This document shows positions 34,439 to 45,169 of a stretch of DNA of 47,914 bases, piece after piece (within the stretch, counting starts at the first letter, position 1; every line of letters begins with the position of its first letter). A program made the position numbers and the translations under genes. Where the stretch lies: NCBI RefSeq assembly GCF_010668395.1, contig NZ_WUEY01000034.1:1-47914 (forward strand), given 5' to 3'. The stretch comes from Martinezella lusitana. Lineage in GTDB: Bacteria > Pseudomonadota > Alphaproteobacteria > Rhizobiales > Rhizobiaceae. The notes beneath the pieces are model-generated. The model was not told where the DNA came from and did not search any database. It was given only the letters and a program-made list of their open reading frames with translations.

Positions 34439-35155
34439 TCAGCCGGCTTGCGCGCGCCGCTCCATGTGCGCCTTGGCAACCCTGACGGCTTCCGCGGTCC
34501 TTCCCCATAGGCCCGAAATCTGCTCAACGATTTCCGGTCGTGCACTGCGCGGGTGGCCCGCGGTGAAAACCGGTTGCGGGTCATATTCGAGGACGAGTTG
34601 CGTGAATTCGGCCGCATCTTGACCCTTGATCTCGGCGATCAGGGACAGCGCGAAGTCAATACCGGCCGTCACACCACCGCCAGTGATCCTGTTGCGATCG
34701 ATGCAGACACGATCGTAGCTCGGTTCAATGCCGAGCGCGATCAGAGGTTCGTAGAAGGGCCAATAGGTGGCTGCGCGATAGCCTTCAAGCAGTCCGGCCA
34801 TCGCCAGGATCACCGAGCCGGTGCAGGCAGCGGTAATGTAGCGGGCCGTCTTGCCGGCGCGGGCGATGAAGTCGAGATATTCCTGGTCCTTCATGATCTC
34901 GGGCGTGCCGCCGCCGCCTGGCACGAAGAGGATGTCCAAATTCTCCGGAACGTCGTCAAACGTGATGGTCGGGTTCATCGTCACGCCCATGTCCGTCGGA
35001 ACCGGTTCCATCGTTTTCCAGATGAGATGTGTCTTACTGTGCAGTCCCAGTGCTGTCTGCGGACCGGCGAGATCCTGGAGCGTAAATCCGGGGAACAGCA
35101 TCATTCCAACCTGAAGGGGTCTGTCTTCGGTTGTCTTATTCGTTTCATCGGCCAT
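34439..35155 (-). CDS. DJ-1/PfpI family protein, isonitrile hydratase-like
   Basis: This 238-residue protein has the DJ-1/PfpI fold. VGMMLFPGFTLQDLAGPQTALG at the N-terminus, FVPGGGGTPEIMKD, and the nucleophile elbow AACTGSVILAMAGLLEGY, carrying the reactive Cys, match the isonitrile hydratase (InhA-type) branch. The acidic residue preceding the Cys in related enzymes lies in QDLAGP near the start. Such enzymes hydrate isonitriles to N-substituted formamides, though many homologues are uncharacterised. The start at 35155 is chosen for the GGAGA about 6 nt upstream. It is divergent from a GlxA-type regulator, the common layout for this enzyme, implying direct control. Confidence 0.88.
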   Translation of the reverse strand: MADETNKTTEDRPLQVGMMLFPGFTLQDLAGPQTALGLHSKTHLIWKTMEPVPTDMGVTMNPTITFDDVPENLDILFVPGGGGTPEIMKDQEYLDFIARAGKTARYITAACTGSVILAMAGLLEGYRAATYWPFYEPLIALGIEPSYDRVCIDRNRITGGGVTAGIDFALSLIAEIKGQDAAEFTQLVLEYDPQPVFTAGHPRSARPEIVEQISGLWGRTAEAVRVAKAHMERRAQAG

Positions 35156-35295
35156 GTGAGGTCTCCTTGTTGCTGGGCACCACCATTGAATAGCGATAGC
35201 CAGCCACCTAGGTGAGTGGCAGGAATGACAAAGTCCGATCAATTACCGCCAGACGAGATCAAATCCCTGGCTCGCCAAATCAGAGGTTTTTCTCG

Positions 35296-36246
35296 ATGCA
35301 TAAGGTCGCCGTGCTCGTGTTGAATGACGTCGTGCCGCTTGACTTCGGTATTGCCTACCAGGTCTTTGACATGGCGCGCTTGGACGGGACCAACAAAGCC
35401 TATGATGTTTTCGTTTGCGCACCCAGGCGAACCGTCCGGTCGGGTTGCTTCGACATGCAGGTTCGTCACGGGCTAGACGCGCTCGCCCATGCCGATACGA
35501 TCATAATCCCGGGCAGTGAAGGCCCATCCAGGCAGGTCCCAGATTCTGTGATCGTTGCGCTGCAGAATGCTTATGCGCAGGGAAAAAGGGTAGCTTCGAT
35601 TTGCACTGGCGCCTTCATCCTGGCGGCGACCGGTCTCCTTGATGGACGGCGCGCCACGACCCACTGGCGCTTCACGGACGAACTGGCAAGATCTTATCCA
35701 AGCGTCACCGTCGAGCCCAACGTCCTGTTTGTCGATGAAGACCAAATCGTCACGTCGGCCGGCGCCTCGGCGGGGCTCGACATGTGCCTCCACCTTGTCC
35801 GCCGTGATTACGGACAGTCCGTTGCTGCCGACGCTGCGCGTATGACGGTCGCGCCCTTGCATCGCGACGGTGGCCAGGCGCAATTCATCCGGCATGAACC
35901 GCCAGGATCACCGACGAGCCTGACACCGCTGATCGAATGGATGCGCGACAACCTACATGGCTCGCACACCGTCGACAGCCTCGCAGGTCGCGCCAACGTG
36001 AGCCCACGGACATTCGCCAGACGCTTCCTCGATCAGACCGGGACGACGCCCTTGCAGTGGCTCGTCATTGCAAGGATAGACCGAGCGAGAGAGTTGCTGG
36101 AAGAGAGCGAAACATCGATCGACCAGATCGCCTTTCTCACCGGCTTCGGTTCGCCCGTGACATTCCGGGCGCGGTTTCGCCGCATCGCGGGGCTCACTCC
36201 AACAGAGTACCGGCGCCGGTTTAACGCGAACGCCGCGACTGCCTAG
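35296..36246 (+). CDS. GlxA-type AraC family regulator with DJ-1 domain
   Basis: This 316-residue regulator has a DJ-1/PfpI-like N-terminal domain (VAVLVLNDVVPLDFGIAYQVF at the start, then SICTGAFILAATGLLDGRRATTHW) and a C-terminal AraC/XylS DNA-binding domain. The latter has two HTH motifs (HTVDSLAGRANVSPRTFARRF and SIDQIAFLTGFGSPVTFRARFRR, then TPTEYRRRF). GlxA-type proteins are usually activators of adjacent metabolic genes. It is divergent from the isonitrile-hydratase-like gene with a 140-bp gap. AGAGGT lies 8 nt before ATG 35296, which excludes an upstream extension. Confidence 0.93.
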   Translation: MHKVAVLVLNDVVPLDFGIAYQVFDMARLDGTNKAYDVFVCAPRRTVRSGCFDMQVRHGLDALAHADTIIIPGSEGPSRQVPDSVIVALQNAYAQGKRVASICTGAFILAATGLLDGRRATTHWRFTDELARSYPSVTVEPNVLFVDEDQIVTSAGASAGLDMCLHLVRRDYGQSVAADAARMTVAPLHRDGGQAQFIRHEPPGSPTSLTPLIEWMRDNLHGSHTVDSLAGRANVSPRTFARRFLDQTGTTPLQWLVIARIDRARELLEESETSIDQIAFLTGFGSPVTFRARFRRIAGLTPTEYRRRFNANAATA

Positions 36247-36543
36247 AGAATGGCCGATATGGCTCAGGTGGCGCATCACATCGCCATCAAATGGTCGATG
36301 ACGATGATGGGTGGTGGGTAACTCCCCTGACCCGACATTACCGGATGACAGTTACTGAGGGATATTTGTCCTTTCGACCTTCAAACGTCGCAGATATGCA
36401 ATCGCCCGTGAGTTCGTATGGTGCGTTTGGCGGATCGGCCCGATCCGGTTGCACTTCAGCCGTTTCGTCGATCTTGCAGGATCAAGAACACGGGAGGTCC
36501 GATGACCGACTTGTCCCGGTTCCAATGGTACAGGACCGATATC

Positions 36544-37746
36544 ATGGCCTTTCTTGCCGATGCTCTTGCCCGCGTAAAGCCTTCAGCCACCATCGCCGTC
36601 GCTCAGAAAGCGCGCGAGCTGCAAGCCGAAGGACGAGACGTGATCAGCCTTGGCGCCGGCGAGCCGGATTTCGATACGCCCGATAATATCAAGGAAGCGG
36701 CGATCGACGCGATCCGCCGCGGCGAAACGAAGTACACGCCGATCTCCGGCATTCCAGAACTGCGCAAGGCGATTGCCGCCAAGTTCAAGCGTGAGAACAA
36801 TCTCGATTACACCTGGGAGCAGACGATCGTCGGCACCGGCGGCAAGCACATCCTCTTCAACGCCTTCATGGCGACGCTGAACGCCGGCGATGAAGTGGTC
36901 ATTCCGACGCCTTGCTGGGTGACCTACCCGGAAATCGCTTCGCTTTGCGGCGCCGAGCCGATCTTTGCGCCGACAAGCCAGGAAAACAACTTCAAGCTCC
37001 AGGCCGCCGATCTCGCAAAGGCGATCACGCCGAAGACCAAGTGGTTCGTCTTCAATTCTCCGGTCAACCCATCGGGCGCTGCCTATACGCATGATGAGTT
37101 GAAGGCGCTGACGGACGTGCTGGTCAAGCATCCGCATGTCTGGGTGCTGACCGACGACATGTACGAGCACCTGACCTATGGCGACTTCAAGTTCGTGACC
37201 CCAGTTGAAGTCGAGCCGTCGCTCTATGACCGCACGCTGACGATGAATGGCGTCTCCAAGGCCTATGCCATGACCGGCTGGCGTATCGGTTACGCGGCCG
37301 GCCCGATCCAGCTCATCAAGGCGATGGACATGATCCAGGGCCAGCAGACTTCGGGCACGACCTCCATCGCCCAGTGGGCTGCCGTCGAGGCGCTGAACGG
37401 CCCGCAGGACTTCATCCCGGCCAACAAGAAGATCTTCGAAGGCCGCCGCGATCTCGTGGTTTCCATGCTGAACCAGGCCAAGGGTATTTCCTGCCCGGTT
37501 CCGGAAGGCGCCTTCTACGTCTATCCGTCGTGCAAGGGCCTGATCGGCAAGACAGCTCCGTCGGGCAAGGTCATCGAGACCGACGAGGACTTTGTCACCG
37601 AACTGCTGGAATCGGAAGGCGTTGCCGTCGTTCACGGCTCGGCCTTCGGCCTCGGCCCGAACTTCCGCATCTCCTATGCGACGTCGGAAGAGCTTCTCGA
37701 AGAAGCCTGCCGCCGTATCCAGCGATTCTGCCAGGCATGTTCTTGA
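36544..37746 (+). CDS. aatA: Aspartate aminotransferase, class I subgroup Ib
   Basis: This PLP enzyme of about 400 residues interconverts aspartate/2-oxoglutarate and oxaloacetate/glutamate. The rhizobial AatA pattern is unmistakable: MAFLADALARVKPSATIAVAQ, SLGAGEPDFDTPDNIKEAA, KYTPISGIPELRKAIA, VFNSPVNPSGAAYTHDELKA, the PLP lysine in MNGVSKAYAMTGWRIGYAAG and the Arg in LGPNFRISYATS. ATG 36544 gives the family's normal N-terminus and length; an in-frame ATG at 36502 with GGGAGG close by would add 14 residues (TDLSRFQWYRTDI). It stands alone, convergent with pccR. Such an enzyme is normally a chromosomal housekeeping gene, so this may be an additional copy. Confidence 0.93.
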   Translation: MAFLADALARVKPSATIAVAQKARELQAEGRDVISLGAGEPDFDTPDNIKEAAIDAIRRGETKYTPISGIPELRKAIAAKFKRENNLDYTWEQTIVGTGGKHILFNAFMATLNAGDEVVIPTPCWVTYPEIASLCGAEPIFAPTSQENNFKLQAADLAKAITPKTKWFVFNSPVNPSGAAYTHDELKALTDVLVKHPHVWVLTDDMYEHLTYGDFKFVTPVEVEPSLYDRTLTMNGVSKAYAMTGWRIGYAAGPIQLIKAMDMIQGQQTSGTTSIAQWAAVEALNGPQDFIPANKKIFEGRRDLVVSMLNQAKGISCPVPEGAFYVYPSCKGLIGKTAPSGKVIETDEDFVTELLESEGVAVVHGSAFGLGPNFRISYATSEELLEEACRRIQRFCQACS

Positions 37747-37787
37747 GGCGTACCGCGCCGACTGCGGGCGTGCCTTTCATGAACAAC

Positions 37788-39206
37788 CTACGACTCGCCA
37801 ATGCTGTAGGGCAGAATCGTCCTCACATCGTGGTCCACATGAAGTTTGCGCATCAAGGGGGGAACGGCGCGCTGGGGACAGCCGACACGCTCGCAGATCC
37901 GGCAGGATATGCCGATGGGAGCGAAATTCTTGCGGGCGGGCAAGTCGAGGTCATCCGCATAGACGAATGCATGCGCATAGGAGATTTCGCAGCCGAACGC
38001 GATGGCGTAACGTGGTTGCGGGTGATGAAATCCCGAACCGAATTTCGTGATCTGCGTGGCGAGACACAGATATCTGACGCCGTCTGGCGTCTCGGCCAGC
38101 TGCCTGATGATACGGCCCTGCGCCTCGAAGGCCTCATGAACATTCCACAGCGGGCATGCCGCGCCGAATCTCGCAAACTGAAGTTTCGTCGCGCTATGGC
38201 GCTTGGTGATGTTGCCGGCGCGGTCTATGCGCGCAAAAAAGACCGGAACACCTTTGTTTCCCGGTCGCTGCATCGTGCTCAACCTATGGCAGACCTGCTC
38301 CAGGCTCGCCCCGAAACGCGCGGCGAGCAATTCCAGGTCGTGACGAAGCCCTTTTGCCGCCGTTAGGAATTCACCGTAAGGCAGCAGTAACGCACCGGCG
38401 AAATAGTTTTGCAAACCGATCTTGCAGATCTCCAACGCTTCGGCGGTGCGAAAATTGGCGTTGCGCGCGATCGGTTCGATGAGGTCGGAGGCGTGAAGCT
38501 GAGCGATCTGCAATGCGATCTGAAAATCGCGGGTGGCGGCCGGTGCATAGCGGCTGAGGGATAAAGTCCGGCCGGTCTTGTCAAACCTGCGGAGCGCTTG
38601 ATCGTTAGGCTCTGACCTTTTTATCTCGACCTGGTACTGCGATCTCAGAAAGCCGGACAAGGCGGAATAGTTATCACCGTCGCCGAGCCGTAGCTGAGTT
38701 GCCAGCTTCTCCGCCTCCACGTCGAGCTGGTGGATATAGTTATCGACGAAATGAAAGAAGTCGCGAACTTCCTCGTAGGAGGTCGTTTCTGCAAGCGAAG
38801 CCGAGCGGCCGAGGCTGTCGCTGAGGCCGACAAGTTGCTCGTTGTTTCGCTTATAGGCCTGATGCGCCCGGATCAGCGACCGCGCCAGGTTCGGCGCACC
38901 TTGGGTGACGAGTTTCATTTCCTGGACGTTGAGGGCGAGGTTCTCGAAAAGAGGATCGGCCAGTGCTTCTGTCAGGGCGGACAACAACCTGTCACCTTCG
39001 CCCGACGACAGCTCACTCACATTGATCTGAAATTTCTCGGCGAGTGCGACGAGGACGGCTGCCGACACCGGTCGCTGGTTGTTTTCGATTTGGTTCAGAT
39101 AGCTGGTCGAAATGCCGATCCGTTCGGCGAACTGGGCTTGGGTCGCCCTGTTTGCTTCCCTGAGGTCGCGCACCTGACGTCCTATGAAGAGCTTTCCTGC
39201 CGCCAT
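37788..39206 (-). CDS. pccR: ScfR-family regulator of propionyl-CoA metabolism
   Basis: This is a 472-residue short-chain fatty-acyl-CoA-responsive regulator (PccR/RamB/MccR group). It has an XRE-type HTH at residues ~9-63 (LREANRATQAQFAERIGISTSYLNQIENNQRPVS), an IrrE-like central region and a C-terminal DUF2083 domain with conserved cysteines (PIGISCRICERVGCPQRAVPPL). PccR of Rhodobacter controls propionyl-CoA carboxylase by binding TTTGCAAA-type sites; such sites lie immediately beyond its start here. It is divergent from pccB, 128 bp between starts. The ATG at 39206 has no clear ribosome site and is nearly abutted by the operator, so autoregulation is likely. All domains are intact. Confidence 0.94.
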   Translation of the reverse strand: MAAGKLFIGRQVRDLREANRATQAQFAERIGISTSYLNQIENNQRPVSAAVLVALAEKFQINVSELSSGEGDRLLSALTEALADPLFENLALNVQEMKLVTQGAPNLARSLIRAHQAYKRNNEQLVGLSDSLGRSASLAETTSYEEVRDFFHFVDNYIHQLDVEAEKLATQLRLGDGDNYSALSGFLRSQYQVEIKRSEPNDQALRRFDKTGRTLSLSRYAPAATRDFQIALQIAQLHASDLIEPIARNANFRTAEALEICKIGLQNYFAGALLLPYGEFLTAAKGLRHDLELLAARFGASLEQVCHRLSTMQRPGNKGVPVFFARIDRAGNITKRHSATKLQFARFGAACPLWNVHEAFEAQGRIIRQLAETPDGVRYLCLATQITKFGSGFHHPQPRYAIAFGCEISYAHAFVYADDLDLPARKNFAPIGISCRICERVGCPQRAVPPLMRKLHVDHDVRTILPYSIGES

Positions 39207-39207
39207 G

Positions 39208-39238
39208 TTTGCAACTTTGCAAAAGAGGAGTTTGCATT
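39208..39238. promoter_or_regulatory. Putative PccR operator: three TTTGCA copies
   Basis: TTTGCAAC (39208-39215), TTTGCAAA (39216-39223) and TTTGCATT (39231-39238) lie in direct orientation between pccR and pccB. The known PccR site of Rhodobacter is built from TTTGCAAA repeats. The cluster sits one base from the pccR start codon and ~100 bp upstream of pccB, so it could repress the regulator while controlling the operon. Confidence 0.75.
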
Positions 39239-39334
39239 TTTATAGTTTACTCATCCATGCACGATCAAGTGTTTTGTGAACCCCGTCCCTTCGCTACAAC
39301 ACCGCGAGATCAGGGCATTTTCGAAGGACATGAC

Positions 39335-40867
39335 ATGCGATCCGTTCTTGAACAGCTAGAATCGCGGCGGGCAGAGGCAAGACTGGGTGGCGGCCAGAAA
39401 CGCATCGACGCCCAACACGCCAAGGGCAAGCTGACGGCCCGTGAAAGGATCGAGGTGCTGTTGGACGAAGGGTCGTTTGAAGAATACGACATGTACGTCG
39501 TCCATCGGGCCGTCGACTTCGGCATGGCAAGCCAGAAAATCGCTGGCGACGGCGTCGTCACCGGCTGGGGAACCATCAACGGCCGGCAGGTATATGTTTT
39601 CTCCCAGGACTTCACCGTCCTTGGAGGATCGCTCTCCGAAACGCACGCGCAGAAAATCTGCAAGATCATGGACATGGCGCTCAAGAACGGGGCGCCTGTC
39701 ATCGGCCTCAACGATTCCGGCGGCGCGCGGATCCAGGAAGGCGTCGCATCGCTTGCCGGCTACGCGGATGTCTTCAAGCGCAATGTCGAGGCGTCAGGGG
39801 TCGTTCCCCAAATCTCTGTCATCATGGGACCGTGCGCGGGTGGGGCAGTCTATTCGCCAGCCATGACGGACTTCATCTTCATGGTGCGTGACAGCTCCTA
39901 CATGTTCGTCACAGGTCCGGACGTGGTCAAGACCGTCACCAACGAGATCGTCACCGCAGAGGAACTCGGCGGCGCAAGGACGCACACCACGAAATCGTCC
40001 GTCGCCGACGGCGCCTTCGAAAACGATGTAGAGGCTTTGGAGCAGATCCGGCTTCTTTTCGATTTCCTGCCGCTCAACAATCGCGAACCGCCGCCGACCC
40101 GTCCGTTCTTCGATGATCCGGCTCGTCTCGAGCAACGCCTCGACACCCTCATCCCCGACTCGTCGAACAAGCCCTATGACATGCGCGAACTGATCGTCGC
40201 TATCGCGGATGAGGGCGCGTTTTTCGAGATCCAGGAAGCGTTCGCGAAGAATATCATTACCGGCTTCATGCGCATCGAAGGACAATCGGTCGGTGTCGTT
40301 GCAAATCAGCCAATGGTGCTTGCCGGCTGTCTCGACATTGATTCCTCACGCAAGGCTGCGCGGTTCGTCCGCTTCTGTGATGCGTTCAACATTCCGATCC
40401 TCACCCTTGTGGACGTTCCAGGTTTTCTTCCCGGCACCTCGCAAGAATATGACGGGGTCATCAAGCATGGCGCAAAGCTCCTGTTCGCCTATAGCCAGGC
40501 GACCGTGCCGATGGTGACGCTGATCACACGCAAGGCCTATGGCGGCGCCTATGATGTCATGGCATCGAAACATATCGGTGCCGACGTCAACTACGCCTGG
40601 CCGACCGCGGAGATTGCCGTCATGGGCGCCAAGGGCGCAACCGAGATCCTTTACCGATCTGAACTTGGCGACCCGGAAAAGATCGCCGCTCGAACAAGGG
40701 AATACGAGGAACGCTTCGCCAATCCGTTTGTCGCTGCGGAGCGCGGCTTCATCGATGAAGTCATCATGCCGCATTCCTCACGCCGTCGCATTGCCCGCGC
40801 CTTCGCCTCGTTGCGCAACAAACAGGCCGATGTGCGATGGCGCAAGCACGACACGATACCACTCTAA
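39335..40867 (+). CDS. pccB: Propionyl-CoA carboxylase beta chain (carboxyltransferase)
   Basis: PccB transfers the carboxyl group from biotin on PccA to propionyl-CoA, giving (S)-methylmalonyl-CoA. The 510-residue length is normal for the family. Two crotonase-like halves are visible: QRIDAQHAKGKLTARERI-type start (KRIDAQHAKGKLTARERI), GLNDSGGARIQEGVASL and MGPCAGGAVYSPAMTDF. In the C-terminal half are LVDVPGFLPGTSQEYDG, HGAKLLFAYSQATVPMVTLI, RKAYGGAYDVMASKH and AVMGAKGATEILYR. The start at 39335 has GAAGGA 6 nt upstream. It opens the operon pccB-sucC-sucD-pccA-mutase-epimerase, divergent from pccR. Confidence 0.96.
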   Translation: MRSVLEQLESRRAEARLGGGQKRIDAQHAKGKLTARERIEVLLDEGSFEEYDMYVVHRAVDFGMASQKIAGDGVVTGWGTINGRQVYVFSQDFTVLGGSLSETHAQKICKIMDMALKNGAPVIGLNDSGGARIQEGVASLAGYADVFKRNVEASGVVPQISVIMGPCAGGAVYSPAMTDFIFMVRDSSYMFVTGPDVVKTVTNEIVTAEELGGARTHTTKSSVADGAFENDVEALEQIRLLFDFLPLNNREPPPTRPFFDDPARLEQRLDTLIPDSSNKPYDMRELIVAIADEGAFFEIQEAFAKNIITGFMRIEGQSVGVVANQPMVLAGCLDIDSSRKAARFVRFCDAFNIPILTLVDVPGFLPGTSQEYDGVIKHGAKLLFAYSQATVPMVTLITRKAYGGAYDVMASKHIGADVNYAWPTAEIAVMGAKGATEILYRSELGDPEKIAARTREYEERFANPFVAAERGFIDEVIMPHSSRRRIARAFASLRNKQADVRWRKHDTIPL

Positions 40868-40980
40868 GCATTTCCGCCGCCTCGACGCCCAACGCCTGGC
40901 ACCATTGGATCTGGCACCTGACGCGAGACAACCACGCCAGAACCGCTCCGCGCTGACGTTATCGAAATAGGGATAAACCC

Positions 40981-42174
<1,194 letters not shown>

Positions 42175-42192
42175 TGTGAAGGATCTGAAAGA

Positions 42193-43095
42193 ATGTCTAT
42201 TCTCGTCAACAAAGACACCAAGATCCTCGTTCAGGGTCTGACCGGCAAGACCGGCACGTTCCACACCGAACAGGCGCTCGCTTACTACGGCACGCAGATG
42301 GTCGGCGGTATCCACCCGAAGAAGGGTGGCGAAACCTGGACCGGCTCGAAGGGCGAAAGCCTGCCGATCTTTGCAACCGTTGCCGAAGGCAAGGAAAAGA
42401 CCGGCGCCAATGCATCCGTCATCTATGTTCCGCCGGCAGGTGCTGCCGATGCGATCATCGAGGCGATCGACGCCGAGATCCCGTTCATCACCTGCATCAC
42501 CGAAGGCATCCCGGTCCTGGACATGGTGCGCGTCAAGGCTCGCCTCGAGCGCTCCAGGTCGCGCCTGCTCGGCCCCAACTGCCCGGGCATCCTGACGCCG
42601 GAAGAATGCAAGATCGGCATCATGCCGGGCTCGATCTTCCGCAAGGGTTCGGTCGGTATCGTTTCCCGCTCGGGCACGCTGACCTACGAAGCCGTCTTCC
42701 AGACCTCCAACGAAGGTCTCGGCCAGACAACGGCTGTCGGCATCGGCGGCGACCCGGTCAAGGGCACCGAGTTCATCGACGTGCTCGAGATGTTCCTGGC
42801 GGACGAAGCCACGACCTCGATCATCATGATCGGTGAAATCGGCGGTGCGGCTGAAGAAGATGCGGCGCAGTTCCTCATCGACGAAGCCAAGAAGGGCCGC
42901 AAGAAGCCGATGGCCGGCTTCATCGCCGGTCGTACAGCGCCGAAGGGCCGCACCATGGGTCATGCTGGTGCTGTGGTTTCCGGCGGCAAGGGCGATGCGG
43001 AATCGAAGATCGCGGCAATGGAATCGGCAGGCATCAAGGTGTCTCCGTCTCCGGCTCGTCTCGGCAAGACGCTGGTTGAAGTCCTCAAGGGCTAA
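42193..43095 (+). CDS. sucD: Succinate--CoA ligase alpha subunit
   Basis: SucD carries the CoA-binding site and the phosphohistidine. The 300-residue protein shows LVQGLTGKTGTFHTEQALAY, then PPAGAADAIIEAIDAEIPF, GPNCPGILTPEECKIGIMPG, SRSGTLTYEAVFQTSN, GIGGDPVKGTEFIDVLEMF and the active-site His in TMGHAGAVVSGGKGDAESK. It starts 18 bp after sucC, with AAGGATCTGAAAG before the ATG. It is intact and, like sucC, shows strongly biased codon use. See the pccB operon for context. Confidence 0.96.
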   Translation: MSILVNKDTKILVQGLTGKTGTFHTEQALAYYGTQMVGGIHPKKGGETWTGSKGESLPIFATVAEGKEKTGANASVIYVPPAGAADAIIEAIDAEIPFITCITEGIPVLDMVRVKARLERSRSRLLGPNCPGILTPEECKIGIMPGSIFRKGSVGIVSRSGTLTYEAVFQTSNEGLGQTTAVGIGGDPVKGTEFIDVLEMFLADEATTSIIMIGEIGGAAEEDAAQFLIDEAKKGRKKPMAGFIAGRTAPKGRTMGHAGAVVSGGKGDAESKIAAMESAGIKVSPSPARLGKTLVEVLKG

Positions 43096-43168
43096 ACCTC
43101 CGGCAAGGCCGAAACACCAACGATGGAATTCGTAGCGCAACTCCAGGCGTTACTTGCGGGATATGGGC

Positions 43169-45169
43169 ATGTTCAAGAAAATTCTGATCGCAAACCGAGG
43201 CGAAATCGCTTGTCGGGTCATCAAGACGGCAAAGAAGCTCGGCATCGCGACCGTGGCTGTCTACTCCGACGCCGACGCGGAAGCGTTGCATGTGAAGATG
43301 GCCGATGAAGCGATCCATATCGGCCGTGCGCCTTCCAATGAATCCTATATCGTCATCGACAAGGTCCTGGCGGCAATCCGCGCCACCGGCGCTGATGCGG
43401 TCCATCCAGGTTACGGTTTCCTGTCGGAAAATCCGGGCTTTGCCGAAGCTCTCGAAAAGGAAGGCATTGCGTTCATCGGACCACCGGTCGGTGCCATTCA
43501 AGCGATGGGCGACAAGATCACATCCAAGAAGCTCGCCGCCGAAGCGGGCGTTTCCACGGTTCCAGGCCATATGGGTTTGATCGCGGATGCCGATGAAGCG
43601 GTTCGGATATCGTCGTCGATCGGCTATCCGGTGATGATCAAAGCCTCCGCCGGCGGTGGCGGCAAGGGCATGCGCATCGCATGGAACGATCTGGAGGCCC
43701 GCGAGGGATTCCAGTCATCGAAAAACGAAGCCAAAAGTTCCTTCGGCGACGACCGTATCTTCATCGAAAAGTTCGTCACCCAGCCGCGCCATATCGAAAT
43801 ACAGGTGCTGGGAGACAAGCATGGCACGGTGCTTTATCTCGGCGAACGCGAATGCTCGATCCAACGGCGTAACCAGAAGGTCATCGAGGAGGCGCCGTCA
43901 CCCTTTCTCGACGCGGCAACACGCAAGGCGATGGGCGAGCAGGCTGTCGCCCTGGCGAAAGCCGTCGGCTATCATTCGGCCGGCACGGTCGAGTTTATCG
44001 TCGACGGCGAAAGGAATTTCTATTTCCTCGAGATGAACACCCGCCTGCAGGTAGAACACCCTGTTACCGAGCTCATCACCGGCATCGATCTCGTCGAACA
44101 GATGATCCGGATCGCGTCGGGCGAGAAACTGAGCTTTGGCCAGAACGACGTCACCCTGACCGGCTGGGCAATCGAGAGCCGCCTTTATGCCGAAGATCCA
44201 TACCGCAACTTCCTGCCCTCAATCGGCCGGCTTTCACGCTATAGGCCGCCTGAAGAGGGAAGGAAGACGGACGGTACGGTCGTCCGCAACGATACCGGCG
44301 TCTTCGAAGGCGGCGAGATTTCCATGTATTACGACCCGATGGTCGCCAAACTATGCACATGGGCGCCGGATCGTCTGGCCGCTATCGACGCGATGGGCCG
44401 AGCCCTGGACGATTTCGAAGTCGAGGGCATCGGCCACAACCTGCCATTCCTCTCCGCCGTTATGCAGCATGACAGGTTCCGTTCCGGCAAGATCACGACA
44501 GCCTTCATCGCAGAAGAGTTTCCAGACGGATTTCATGGCGTCGTTGCCGATGCGGTGTCCGCCGGCAAGCTGGCTGCGGTCGCAGCTTTCATCAATCATG
44601 CCGTCCAGAGCCGCGCAGCACTGATTTCGGGAACGATCGGCAATCACCGCCGCGTCATTGGTCGCGATTGGGTGGCGAAGGTGGGCGACCATTCGTTGGC
44701 TCTTTCCATCGACCGATCGGGCGAGGTTGCGACGGTCGGATTCGACGGAACCACGGTGCGTGTCGAAAGCCCCTGGAAGCCCGGCCAGAGCCATGCGGTC
44801 TTCCGATTGGATGGCGATGAAATTGGCGTAAAGATCTCGACCTCGGGCACCGGTATCCGGCTGCGCTGGCGGGGCATGGACATCATTGCCCATGTGCGCG
44901 AACCCCGAGTTGCCCAACTTGCAGCGCTGATGCCCGTCAAGCAGGCAGCCGACACCTCCAAGATGCTGCTTTGCCCGATGCCGGGCATCATCACACATGT
45001 TGCGGTGAAGGAAGGCGACGCGGTCGAGGCCGGACAGGTTCTTGCCACGGTGGAGGCGATGAAGATGGAAAATACGCTGCGTGCCGAACGGCGCGGCGTC
45101 GTCAAACGCGTCGCAGCCACTGCCGGCCAAAGCTTTGCGGTCGATGAATTGATCATGGAGTTTGAGTGA
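43169..45169 (+). CDS. pccA: Propionyl-CoA carboxylase alpha chain (biotin carboxylase and carrier)
   Basis: This ~666-residue protein carboxylates its own biotin with ATP and bicarbonate. Biotin carboxylase: MFKKILIANRGEIACRVIKT, GYGFLSENPGFAE, ATP-grasp KASAGGGGKGMRIAW, ERECSIQRRNQKVIEEAPSP and FLEMNTRLQVEHPVTE. A BT linker domain follows, then the BCCP domain with the biotinylated Lys in VEAMKMENTLRA. The start at 43169 gives the family's standard N-terminus; ATG 43163 and TTG 43154 are also in frame. It needs biotin, whose biosynthetic operon in this window is broken. Its stop overlaps the mutase start (TGATG). Confidence 0.95.
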   Translation: MFKKILIANRGEIACRVIKTAKKLGIATVAVYSDADAEALHVKMADEAIHIGRAPSNESYIVIDKVLAAIRATGADAVHPGYGFLSENPGFAEALEKEGIAFIGPPVGAIQAMGDKITSKKLAAEAGVSTVPGHMGLIADADEAVRISSSIGYPVMIKASAGGGGKGMRIAWNDLEAREGFQSSKNEAKSSFGDDRIFIEKFVTQPRHIEIQVLGDKHGTVLYLGERECSIQRRNQKVIEEAPSPFLDAATRKAMGEQAVALAKAVGYHSAGTVEFIVDGERNFYFLEMNTRLQVEHPVTELITGIDLVEQMIRIASGEKLSFGQNDVTLTGWAIESRLYAEDPYRNFLPSIGRLSRYRPPEEGRKTDGTVVRNDTGVFEGGEISMYYDPMVAKLCTWAPDRLAAIDAMGRALDDFEVEGIGHNLPFLSAVMQHDRFRSGKITTAFIAEEFPDGFHGVVADAVSAGKLAAVAAFINHAVQSRAALISGTIGNHRRVIGRDWVAKVGDHSLALSIDRSGEVATVGFDGTTVRVESPWKPGQSHAVFRLDGDEIGVKISTSGTGIRLRWRGMDIIAHVREPRVAQLAALMPVKQAADTSKMLLCPMPGIITHVAVKEGDAVEAGQVLATVEAMKMENTLRAERRGVVKRVAATAGQSFAVDELIMEFE

